63,674 nucleotides of DNA, taken from the NCBI GenBank assembly GCA_029267635.1, contig JAJUIK010000014.1:1-63674 (forward strand), written 5' to 3'. Below the pieces are notes generated by a model. The model was not told where the DNA came from. It made no database searches and was given only the letters and a program-made list of their open reading frames with translations. This document shows, piece by piece, positions 1 to 5,953 of the stretch (positions are counted from its first letter, which is position 1; the number at the start of each line of letters is the position of its first letter). The position numbers and the translations under genes are program-made. This DNA comes from Moraxellaceae bacterium. GTDB lineage: Bacteria > Pseudomonadota > Gammaproteobacteria > Pseudomonadales > Moraxellaceae.

Positions 1-79
1 CAGTGACAGAATATCCACGTTCGGTAATCAATTTAACAGCTTCATCTTTAAATTCTGGGGTGTATCGTTGTCCACTCAT
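1..79 (-). CDS. IS3-family transposase OrfA, N-terminal fragment (runs off window)
   Basis: The first 26 residues, MSGQRYTPEFKDEAVKLITE followed by RGYSVT, match the N-terminus of IS3-family OrfA proteins, which carry a helix-turn-helix DNA-binding domain and act with OrfB by ribosomal frameshifting. The ATG at 79 is preceded by AGGAGAG, a good ribosome binding site. The rest of the gene lies beyond the left edge. The adjacent sequence 80-140 is the end of the element, with a terminal TGGACTGCC inverted-repeat tip (minus strand). Family assignment rests on a short stretch, so the IS group is not certain. Confidence 0.8.
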   Translation of the reverse strand, partial: MSGQRYTPEFKDEAVKLITERGYSVT

Positions 80-100
80 AATGTTCTCTCCTATGCAAAA

Positions 101-180
101 AGAATAGACGAAATTTGTCTAGGAGAGTGGTGGCAGTCCAAGAATAGACGAAATTTGTCTAGGAGAGTGGTGGCAGTCCA
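101..180. repeat. Exact tandem duplication of the 40-bp IS terminus
   Basis: Positions 101-140 and 141-180 are identical, base for base, with no spacer. Read on the minus strand each copy begins TGGACTGCCACC, the tip of the IS3-family element whose orfA starts at 79. The element boundary is therefore either 140 or 180. This can be seen directly; how it arose (insertion beside an older IS end, slippage, or assembly error) is not decided by the sequence. Confidence 0.9.
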
Positions 181-225
181 GAGATTGACGATAAAGAGGA
201 AGAAGAACTACAACTAACTTTGTAG
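181..225 (+). pseudogene. Possible 3' remnant of a gene interrupted by the IS
   Basis: Immediately after the IS end an open frame reads EIDDKEEEELQLTL and then a stop. The acidic composition resembles a protein C-terminus, and the frame is cut on its left by the IS. It may be the tail of a gene destroyed by the insertion. It is only 14 codons, so chance cannot be excluded. Confidence 0.3.
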
Positions 226-283
226 CCTAGTTGAACTACCCTTCATGTGTTTTGTATTAGCTAAGAATCCTTTCCTAAAGTAG

Positions 284-312
284 CCCCCCCGGGGGGTATT
301 CATCCCCCGGGG
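284..312. other. Stacked G/C palindromes (three competing hairpins)
   Basis: Seven C (284-290) are followed by six G (291-296), then TATTCAT, five C (304-308) and four G (309-312). The G run at 291-296 can pair with either flanking C run; pairing with 304-308 leaves a 7-nt loop. It lies about 75 bp downstream of the stop of the minus-strand gene at 387 and could act as a transcription end, but no clear T tract follows on either strand. Confidence 0.5.
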
Positions 313-386
313 TGTCCAGAACGTAAGAACCCTACGCTCGTACTAATGTGAGCAATTTCTTTAAAACTTTTCAAGCCCAACCAAGA

Positions 387-851
387 CTACCTAAACAGCG
401 AGTGTAGAGCGAATGGATTTATGGGTTCACCAGGTTTCATATCAACGTTCCCATCTAACTTATCAGGTACTGGTGGTTTCTCTAGTATTGATGAATTCTG
501 GTCTAGTTTGTTGGTGTTCTCAGCAAATGGATTAAACGGTCTCGTTAAAGCAACGACTTCTCTTTGCGGTATCACTACATCTTCCTCCTTAATTGATTGA
601 GGCGGAGTAAATGGATCTTCTAGATCAGAGTAATCAACATAAGTTGATTTCATCACTCTAGATGCTACAAGCTGTTCATCTTTAGTATTGGCTTGTACAG
701 TATCGCTGACGATTACTGTAAGGTTTTCAGGTATGTCGTGATCAAACTCTACACTCTTATCTTCTGTGCTTATATTGTGACTATTGAGGTACTGCTCAAT
801 AGCTTCTTTAATTTCAGCTTGAGTCAATGTGATATGGGTTGCGATTTGCAT
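387..851 (-). CDS. Hypothetical protein (154 aa), accessory region
   Basis: I do not recognise this protein. The start chosen is the ATG at 851, because AAGGAG sits 7 nt upstream; a longer frame from 878 lacks such a site. The first 25 residues (MQIATHITLTQAEIKEAIEQ...) look like a short amphipathic helix region, then the chain becomes acidic and rich in Pro, Asp and Ser. Two NPF-containing segments, RPFNPFAE (about residue 105) and EPINPFAL (about residue 143), resemble each other. No signal peptide, membrane segment or catalytic motif is visible. It is transcribed away from the umuDC operon, and a 14-bp palindrome at 974-987 lies in its promoter region. The low-complexity middle suggests a disordered protein. 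Confidence 0.6.
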   Translation of the reverse strand: MQIATHITLTQAEIKEAIEQYLNSHNISTEDKSVEFDHDIPENLTVIVSDTVQANTKDEQLVASRVMKSTYVDYSDLEDPFTPPQSIKEEDVVIPQREVVALTRPFNPFAENTNKLDQNSSILEKPPVPDKLDGNVDMKPGEPINPFALHSLFR

Positions 852-1123
852 TTGTATACTCCTTAAGTATGGTTTCAAGACAGGCTCTTAAACCCTCACC
901 CCACCGCACGGAGGGCGGCATTCATACCCATGCCTATGATTTTATTTATAAGTACTAGTCCCTAGCGACAGTGGAGTGGTACCACTCTAACTAAATATGT
1001 AAAGCACTCTAATATGACTTCTGCCTTGAATTCGTAACCATCAATATGGCTTTCTCAAACGCATCTTCATAATTGCCACTCGTCTAAATTTTCTTGTTCT
1101 TAATTATGGTTTAACCCTACTAT
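852..1123. other. Intergenic region between divergent genes, with a 14-bp palindrome
   Basis: This is the shared upstream region of the minus-strand gene at 851 and umuD at 1158. GAGTGGTACCACTC at 974-987 is a perfect palindrome. On the minus strand a TATAAAT (-10-like) stretch lies about 30 bp downstream of it, so it sits near the expected -35 to -50 region and could be an operator. Between that box and the gene is a GC-rich hairpin (about 890-925). No gene is seen here. Confidence 0.4.
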
Positions 1124-1144
1124 TTGATTTAGTAACTTTTTCAA
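1124..1144 (+). promoter_or_regulatory. Probable SOS operator of umuDC (UmuDAb/DdrR-type box)
   Basis: The 21 bases at 1124-1144 begin TTGATTTAG and end CTTTTTCAA, an imperfect inverted repeat. From memory, the operator reported for Acinetobacter UmuDAb-controlled DNA-damage genes begins TTGAAAATG and ends CTTTTTCAA; this site matches at about 18 of 21 positions. It sits 13 bp before the umuD start codon. A possible -10 (TACTAT, 1118-1123) directly abuts it, so a bound repressor would block transcription. The comparison is from knowledge, not a search. Confidence 0.7.
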
Positions 1145-1157
1145 AAGAGTAGATGCG

Positions 1158-1736
1158 ATGAGTGATGGTCGTGGTGGAAGTCGTGAAGGTGCAGGCAGAA
1201 AGTCTTTCTATGATGAGCCTACTAAAGCTGTTCGTATTCCGGTCTCTCGTGTGGTGGAAATCAAGAACTACCTGACTGAAACCAAGAAGCAAAGGTTCAA
1301 TGACGTTGCATCCATTACGCTGATTGATGCGACTACTCAGATGAGGATTCCTTTGGCTTCAGAGAAAGTCGCTGCAGGCTTCCCTTCACCAGCTCAGGAC
1401 TACATCGACAAAACCTTGGATATGAATGAGCACCTCATTCAAAATGAGGCTGCTACTTTTGTCGTTAAGGTTGCTTCGCTCTCCATGCGTGATGCAGGCA
1501 TTGACATTGATGACGAGCTTGTCGTTGATCGCAGCCTGGAAGCCAAGCATGAGGACATTGTGGTTGCCTTGATTGACAATGACTTCACTGTCAAACGTCT
1601 CATGATCGAAGGAGATACCCATTGGCTTAAAGCTGAGAATCCAGACTTCTCAGACATATATCTCAAAGAAAACCAAGAACTGGTGATATGGGGTGTGGTT
1701 ACCTACGTCCTCAAGTCATTCAGGAAGCGTCGGTAA
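1158..1736 (+). CDS. umuD: UmuD-type translesion polymerase accessory protein (S24 peptidase), extended N-terminus
   Basis: UmuD is cleaved on RecA filaments to UmuD', which binds UmuC to form DNA polymerase V. The C-terminal part is a typical LexA/UmuD S24 domain: cleavage site Ala73-Gly74 in VAAGFPSPAQDY, predicted nucleophile Ser109 in VASLSMRDAG, predicted general base Lys146 in DFTVKRL. E. coli UmuD is 139 aa; here (192 aa) about 50 extra residues precede the cleavage region, including GGSREGAGRK and RIPVSRVVEIKNYL. This resembles the extended UmuDAb proteins of Acinetobacter, which double as repressors. The nucleophile context is SLSM rather than the usual GDSM/GESM. Weak SD AAAAGAG precedes ATG 1158. 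It lies 22 nt before umuC and behind an SOS-like operator. Whether this copy represses transcription is inferred, not shown. Confidence 0.9.
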   Translation: MSDGRGGSREGAGRKSFYDEPTKAVRIPVSRVVEIKNYLTETKKQRFNDVASITLIDATTQMRIPLASEKVAAGFPSPAQDYIDKTLDMNEHLIQNEAATFVVKVASLSMRDAGIDIDDELVVDRSLEAKHEDIVVALIDNDFTVKRLMIEGDTHWLKAENPDFSDIYLKENQELVIWGVVTYVLKSFRKRR

Positions 1737-1758
1737 TTTATCTTCTTGGTTTCCACCC

Positions 1759-3054
1759 ATGAAGCATGAATGCAAAGTCTTTGCTCTGGTCGACATTAAC
1801 AACTGCTATGTCAGTTGTGAGCGAGTCTTCAATCCCAGCCTGAACAACAAACCCGTCATTGTCCTGTCCAACAATGATGGCTGTGCTGTGGCACGTTCCC
1901 AGGAAGCCAAAGATCTAGGTATCAAGATGGGTGTTCCTCTCTTCCAGATCAAAGACCTGGTTGAGAAGCATCAGGTACGAGTGCTTTCAAGCAATTATGC
2001 ACTATATGCAGAAATGTCACGCCGGTTTATGAAGATCCTCTCAGGCTTCGTCACGCCTCAGGAGCAGGAGGTGTATTCCATTGATGAGTGCTTCCTGGAT
2101 TTGACCGCTTATGCCGAACATTACGATCTCACTGAATATGCCCACACCATTCTACAGCGCGTCTTTCGCTGGCTTGGTTTACCTGTGTGTATTGGTTTGG
2201 GGCGGAGCAAGACTGAAGCCAAGATTGCAAACCATATTGCTAAAAAGAATGCTTACTTCAATGGTGTATGTAATCTGGTTTCCATGGATCCATGCTCGGT
2301 CGAGGAGCTCTACCAGTCGATTGAAGTAGGTGAAGTCTGGGGTGTAGGCCGCAAGCACTCCAAGAAGCTCATAGGCATGGGGATTAAATCTGTGATGGAT
2401 TTAACCATGGCTTCACCTGAACTGATCAGGAAGCAGTTTTCTGTGGTCATGCAGCGTACTGTACTGGAACTGCAAGGGATATCCTGTATTGAGCTTGAGC
2501 ATGCACCTCAAGCCAGACAACAGATTGTTGCAAGCAGATCCTTTGGGCAGAAAGTCACTGAGCTTGATGATCTGAAAGAAGCCATGAGCCTGTATGTGCA
2601 AGATGCTGTAAGCCGATTGAGGTCGGGTCAACTACTCTGCGGTTGTATCATTGGTTTTGCTCAGTCCAATCCATTTGACAGCTCAAAGCCCTTCTACAAC
2701 AAATCCCTGTCCTACGCCTTAACTGAGCCGACAGACAATGTTCTGTTGCTGACCAAGATCGCTACCAGTATGGTTGATGGTTTGTACCAGAAAGATGTGG
2801 CTTTCAAGAAGTGTGGGATTGTACTCACTTGCCTGGAGTCCAAGGACAAGCACTGCTACGACATGTTCACTGACATGGATAAAATTGCTGAGAGTGATCA
2901 GCTCATGGATACGCTAGAAAACATCCAGCATAAGTTTGGCAAGACGAAACTAGCTCTGGGAGCAAGTATGCTGCCAAATCGGACCTGGAAGATGACTCGC
3001 AACCAACTCAGTCAGAATTACTTCAGATGGGATGAGTTACTGGCAATTAGATAA
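1759..3054 (+). CDS. umuC: UmuC, catalytic subunit of DNA polymerase V (Y-family)
   Basis: Y-family error-prone polymerase that copies past damaged bases together with UmuD'. The 431 residues are close to the 422 of E. coli UmuC. The palm carries metal-binding Asp12 (FALVDINNCYVSCE) and the SIDECFLDL motif at 107-115 with Asp109/Glu110. Helix-hairpin-helix-like sequence (EVWGVGRKHSKKLIGMGI) follows around residue 195, then the little-finger domain. The start at 1759 places the first catalytic strand at the expected position; an in-frame extension to 1693 overlaps umuD and adds a non-conserved peptide. No strong SD is visible, so translation is probably coupled to umuD. An SOS-induced island-borne polymerase would add mutagenic capacity to the host. 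Confidence 0.95.
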   Translation: MKHECKVFALVDINNCYVSCERVFNPSLNNKPVIVLSNNDGCAVARSQEAKDLGIKMGVPLFQIKDLVEKHQVRVLSSNYALYAEMSRRFMKILSGFVTPQEQEVYSIDECFLDLTAYAEHYDLTEYAHTILQRVFRWLGLPVCIGLGRSKTEAKIANHIAKKNAYFNGVCNLVSMDPCSVEELYQSIEVGEVWGVGRKHSKKLIGMGIKSVMDLTMASPELIRKQFSVVMQRTVLELQGISCIELEHAPQARQQIVASRSFGQKVTELDDLKEAMSLYVQDAVSRLRSGQLLCGCIIGFAQSNPFDSSKPFYNKSLSYALTEPTDNVLLLTKIATSMVDGLYQKDVAFKKCGIVLTCLESKDKHCYDMFTDMDKIAESDQLMDTLENIQHKFGKTKLALGASMLPNRTWKMTRNQLSQNYFRWDELLAIR

Positions 3055-3157
3055 CTATGAGTTTTAAGTGTATTAGCAAGATATAGTTAAACCAATCACT
3101 CAAATTTTATAAAAATAGAGTACTAGTTATCACAAAAATCCTATACAATCAAACCAC

Positions 3158-3163
3158 TATAAT
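3158..3163 (+). promoter_or_regulatory. Possible -10 element (TATAAT) of the gene at 3190
   Basis: A perfect TATAAT lies 27 bp upstream of the chosen start codon in an AT-rich spacer after umuC. No convincing -35 is found 16-18 bp upstream, so this is a weak prediction. Confidence 0.35.
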
Positions 3164-3189
3164 TACTAACATCAATGGGGTACTTGATA

Positions 3190-3594
3190 ATGAAAAAGGT
3201 TTTATTGGTTTTAGCATCTGCAATCAGCAGTGCTGCAATCGCTTTTCCTGGAAGTAGTTTAGATTCCTCAACATCCGTTTCGGATTCTTCAACCTACATA
3301 TCAAATTCTAGTGTTTCTGGTGGATACAATACTCGTAGCTATAACAGCTATGGAAACAGTAGCTATGGCAGTGATGGCTCTAGCTATCGTCATTCAGGCA
3401 ATGCTAGCTATGGTTCAAGCTCAAGTAATTCAGGCTCTAGTTATAATACCTATGGCAACAACACTTATGGTTCTGGCTACAGCAATCGGGGTTATAGCTC
3501 TACTCGTACAAGTTCATCATCCTCAGTAGTGCGTGATGCTTATGGCAATTTAAGTACCTGTACTCATGTAGGTGGGACAGTTACTTGTAATTAA
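3190..3594 (+). CDS. Secreted Ser/Gly/Tyr/Asn-rich low-complexity protein (134 aa)
   Basis: A clear signal peptide (MKKVLLVLASAISSAAIAFP) is followed by about 95 residues made almost only of Ser, Gly, Tyr, Asn and Thr, with recurring SYGS/SYNTYGN/YGSGYS units. It ends with a different tail, VVRDAYGNLSTCTHVGGTVTCN, containing two Cys that could form a disulfide after export. ATG 3190 is chosen because it begins the signal peptide and has GGGG upstream; an in-frame ATG at 3175 would only add five residues. I do not recognise a named family. The composition resembles sticky, prion-like or matrix proteins, but function is unknown. It may be cotranscribed with the small membrane protein 39 nt downstream. 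Confidence 0.7.
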   Translation: MKKVLLVLASAISSAAIAFPGSSLDSSTSVSDSSTYISNSSVSGGYNTRSYNSYGNSSYGSDGSSYRHSGNASYGSSSSNSGSSYNTYGNNTYGSGYSNRGYSSTRTSSSSSVVRDAYGNLSTCTHVGGTVTCN

Positions 3595-3633
3595 TTTATA
3601 GCGATTCTTGAGCTTTTATTTAAGGGTTAATAT

Positions 3634-3807
3634 ATGCCTTTCGTTGCTTACATTCTCTCACTCATATTGATCTATAACATTTGGGAACCAGAGGGATTCT
3701 TTGGTTTCGTAGGTGCAGTATTCCTTGCGATGCCATTTACTTTTTTATTAATGATGATCTTCATTGTAATTCTAAATTGGTTTTTCTCACGAGATAAATC
3801 TTCCTGA
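3634..3807 (+). CDS. Small hydrophobic membrane protein (57 aa)
   Basis: The frame starts MPFVAYILSLILIYNIWEPE and ends NWFFSRDKSS. ATG 3634 has AAGGG at ideal distance. Two hydrophobic stretches, about residues 3-16 and 24-51, separated by WEPEG, predict one or two membrane helices with a charged C-terminus. It follows the secreted protein gene on the same strand by 39 nt, suggesting an operon. No family recognised; confidence comes from the RBS and clean topology. Confidence 0.55.
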   Translation: MPFVAYILSLILIYNIWEPEGFFGFVGAVFLAMPFTFLLMMIFIVILNWFFSRDKSS

Positions 3808-3921
3808 GTAATCAGGGAGCATTCATATGGATATGCTGACTTACAGCAAATCCATGCATGATGGAAACTATTCAACAAGCGAAAGCAAAAAACACCCATC
3901 TCAATGGGTGGAAACCTAAAA

Positions 3922-4108
3922 TTATCTTATGTTGGCTTTATTTTTAGCGTCCTTATCACTCACTCTAGATCTAGCCTCCCAGAGCAATCTTTCGTTAATA
4001 TCATCTGGATTCTTATTGTAGCGTGCCTCTGCTACTTTCAGAACAAACTCAGGTAAGTAGCATTTTAAATAAAGCATATCCAATAATAGCCACAACTATC
4101 GTTCCCAT
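3922..4108 (-). pseudogene. Frameshifted paralogue of the small membrane protein at 4164-4346
   Basis: On the minus strand ATG 4108 opens MGTIVVAIIGYALFK and then stops shortly. In the +1 frame the sequence continues CYLPEFVLKVAEARYNKNPD and on to KNKANIR, ending at 3922. Removing one A from the four-A run at 4063-4066 (TTTAAAA on the minus strand) joins the frames into a 61-aa protein. That product aligns with the intact 60-aa neighbour: AEARYNKNPDDIN...LLWEARSRV against AERRYMENPTDTN...LMVAARIRL. A recent single-base insertion, a sequencing error in a homopolymer, or a recoding site are all possible. An AGGAG lies about 17 nt before the ATG, further than usual. Confidence 0.55.
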
Positions 4109-4163
4109 TAATTTAAAAATTTACTACTCCTATTATTATTCTACGATCTTCGAGTATTAACTA

Positions 4164-4346
4164 TTATTTGTTTCGCAGTCTCTCTAATCGTATTCTTGCT
4201 GCAACCATCAACTTGTAATTAGTATCTGTTGGATTTTCCATATAACGACGCTCAGCTCTCTCAAGACTACTAGCAGGAAAAAGGAAATAACGCAGAATCT
4301 TCCAAACAAAATACGCAACTACTACAAATCCGACAAACTCAAACAT
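4164..4346 (-). CDS. Small membrane protein with cytoplasmic helical tail (60 aa)
   Basis: GAGGG is placed 5 nt before ATG 4346, so I start here rather than at the in-frame ATG at 4460. The N-terminus (MFEFVGFVVVAYFVWKILRY) is a single membrane helix; the rest (SSLERAERRYMENPTDTNYK...) is a charged helix pair. The intact reading frame and the diverged frameshifted copy immediately downstream suggest a tandem gene duplication. No function is known to me. Confidence 0.6.
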   Translation of the reverse strand: MFEFVGFVVVAYFVWKILRYFLFPASSLERAERRYMENPTDTNYKLMVAARIRLERLRNK

Positions 4347-4797
4347 AGATCCCTCAAAAATGGTTATTCTAAAATTATGAATAATATCAAATATAAGACA
4401 TGGATTCTTATGATTTGATATAGCTTTTAATAAGAAGGTAAAACATACCCTACCAATCAAATCAATTCACTTGAATTACTCCGGTAATCCTCCCACATGA
4501 ACAAGTAAGGCATGACTAGACCTGATTAGGCAGATTGGTAGAGTGTTGTAGTTTTAAAAAGGGTTTCTCTCAATTGACTTTAATATTGAAAGAATCGAAG
4601 GTAGGTACCAGAGGTGTCAAACTTTAGATCCCCGAGGTAGATCATCTTCTCTTAGTATCGGATGCGACTTTTACAGTATCTCTAGTAGACAATTTTATTA
4701 ACGCAATCTTTAGACTTAAGTTCCTTAAATGATTAATTCAAGCATTAGAAGAATGCGATTTTTTAGCTAAAAATCAATACAGTTCAGATACGTACAC
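4347..4797. other. Intergenic region without recognised genes
   Basis: About 450 bp of AT-rich sequence between the small membrane protein gene and the CTTAAG repeat. I find no convincing open frame, tRNA or terminator. A stretch near 4525-4545 (GGCAGATTGGTAGAG) looks superficially like a tRNA D-arm, but no cloverleaf can be folded around it. Confidence 0.4.
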
Positions 4798-4837
4798 AAG
4801 TACTTAAGCACTTAAGCACTTAAGCACTTAAGTACTT
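4798..4837. repeat. 8-bp tandem repeat of CTTAAGCA with inverted outer arms
   Basis: CTTAAG occurs four times at 4803, 4811, 4819 and 4827, exactly 8 bp apart, separated by CA, CA, CA. The block is bounded by 11-bp inverted arms AAGTACTTAAG (4798-4808) and CTTAAGTACTT (4827-4837). It lies 75 bp upstream of the gene at 4913. It may be a regulator binding array or a slippage-prone tract that alters promoter spacing; neither is shown. Confidence 0.85.
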
Positions 4838-4912
4838 GAAAAAATTAAATTATTTGATTTATCTCACACCTTCTGCCATAGTTTTGTTCATCTTCAATTT
4901 CGAGTCCGATGA

Positions 4913-5560
4913 ATGCAAAACTTATCGATCCCTAAACAGCCTTATGAACTTCCAACAGCCTATACTCTGGCTCTAATACAAATGGCCCAGCGTACAGGCA
5001 AAGATCCAAAAACCATAATCATAGAGGCTTTAGACCTATGGTTAGATAAGCATAATCAAATGGTGAACTTCCCTAAATTAAAGCCACAAGAACAACTCCA
5101 AAACCAAATCACTCCCATATGCTCATCTCAACTAGATATAATCCCAACAGGTGAAACATACGGTCTACTACTAGAAAACAATGACGGGTATTTACTAGAG
5201 AACAAGCCCTACCCTGATCTAGCCAGCGCTCTAAGTCAGGTCAAAGAGTATGAGAAAATTGGACACACTAATCTCAACAAGTGGAATCCAATATGTGGCG
5301 AATATCCTCTAGTGATTCTTCAAAAGCCGGGTGGGCTTCCCCACATTTGGCTCGGCCAAAACTCAGCATGCAAAATTTTTAACAACAAGGATGTCAAACC
5401 CAATGGATTCAAACTAATCACGAATCATCCTACGCAAAACATTTGCAAGTCCTGTGTAAACAACTACAAGGAGATCCTTTCACCTAAAGTTCATCTAGTC
5501 TTTGACAGCAAGAAGCGATTACTTGCCCCTGATATCCAAAGCTTTGACCCGCTATTCTGA
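4913..5560 (+). CDS. Hypothetical protein with ribbon-helix-helix-like N-terminus and Cys pair (215 aa)
   Basis: I cannot name this family. Residues about 11-45 (YELPTAYTLALIQMAQRTGK...IIIEALDLWLDKH) have the pattern of a ribbon-helix-helix DNA-binding unit. A low-complexity linker follows (about 50-75). The C-terminal half holds HIWLGQNSACKIF (His144, Cys153) and ICKSC (Cys178, Cys181), a possible zinc site. The SD before ATG 4913 is weak. The gene is preceded by the CTTAAG repeat. A second small RHH-like gene follows at 5657. Such proteins often regulate mobile elements, but no target can be read here. Confidence 0.6.
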   Translation: MQNLSIPKQPYELPTAYTLALIQMAQRTGKDPKTIIIEALDLWLDKHNQMVNFPKLKPQEQLQNQITPICSSQLDIIPTGETYGLLLENNDGYLLENKPYPDLASALSQVKEYEKIGHTNLNKWNPICGEYPLVILQKPGGLPHIWLGQNSACKIFNNKDVKPNGFKLITNHPTQNICKSCVNNYKEILSPKVHLVFDSKKRLLAPDIQSFDPLF

Positions 5561-5656
5561 ATGGCCTTTAATGAAGTAAACACCAAATTTTGTATGCGTT
5601 TTCATTCATCGCTAAAATGAGACTTACTTATTTGTTAATGGACAAGGAGGTCCGCA

Positions 5657-5920
5657 ATGAAACCCATATCTGCCTATACTGTCATACTTAATACCATAGC
5701 CAACTGTGTAAATAAGATTTGTGCTATAGGACCTTTTCGCAAAGAAGATGCAAAATCAACATTTTTCGTTGAACCAAAATTGCATCGCAAGCTTGAAGTA
5801 GTTAGTGAACTATTAGGTTTAACTAAACAAGAGATTTACTCAAAAGCTTTACGCAATTACCTTAATGATGGTTATCTCAATGACATAGATATAGAGTCAT
5901 TTATAGACAAAGCAATTTAA
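5657..5920 (+). CDS. Small ribbon-helix-helix-like protein (87 aa)
   Basis: A strong SD (AAGGAGGT) precedes ATG 5657. After about 35 residues the sequence STFFVEPKLHRKLEVVSELL followed by GLTKQEIYSKALRNYLNDGY fits the strand-helix-turn-helix pattern of the MetJ/Arc superfamily, as found in antitoxins and plasmid or island regulators. No toxin-like partner gene adjoins it. It ends just before a hairpin shared with the convergent integrase gene. Possible role: control of the integrase or of island maintenance; this is inference. Confidence 0.6.
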   Translation: MKPISAYTVILNTIANCVNKICAIGPFRKEDAKSTFFVEPKLHRKLEVVSELLGLTKQEIYSKALRNYLNDGYLNDIDIESFIDKAI

Positions 5921-5922
5921 GA

Positions 5923-5950
5923 AATAAGCTCCCATCCTTAGGAGCTTATT
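5923..5950. terminator. Bidirectional terminator between the RHH gene and the integrase
   Basis: AATAAGCTCC (5923-5932) and GGAGCTTATT (5941-5950) form a 10-bp stem with an 8-nt loop between two convergent genes. Confidence 0.8.
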
Positions 5951-5953
5951 CAT

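Noticed and set aside
3672..3899. 75-codon minus-strand frame opposite the 57-aa membrane protein
   Set aside because: It is antisense to a gene with a better RBS and clear topology, and has no signal of its own.
4525..4620. tRNA-like stretch (GGCAGATTGGTAGAG ... GGTACCA)
   Set aside because: Looks like a D-arm plus a CCA end, but no D-stem, anticodon stem or acceptor pairing can be formed.
4798..4837. CTTAAG repeat as a CRISPR array or replication iterons
   Set aside because: Units are 8 bp without spacers, there are no cas or rep genes, and the 8-bp period does not fit typical iterons.
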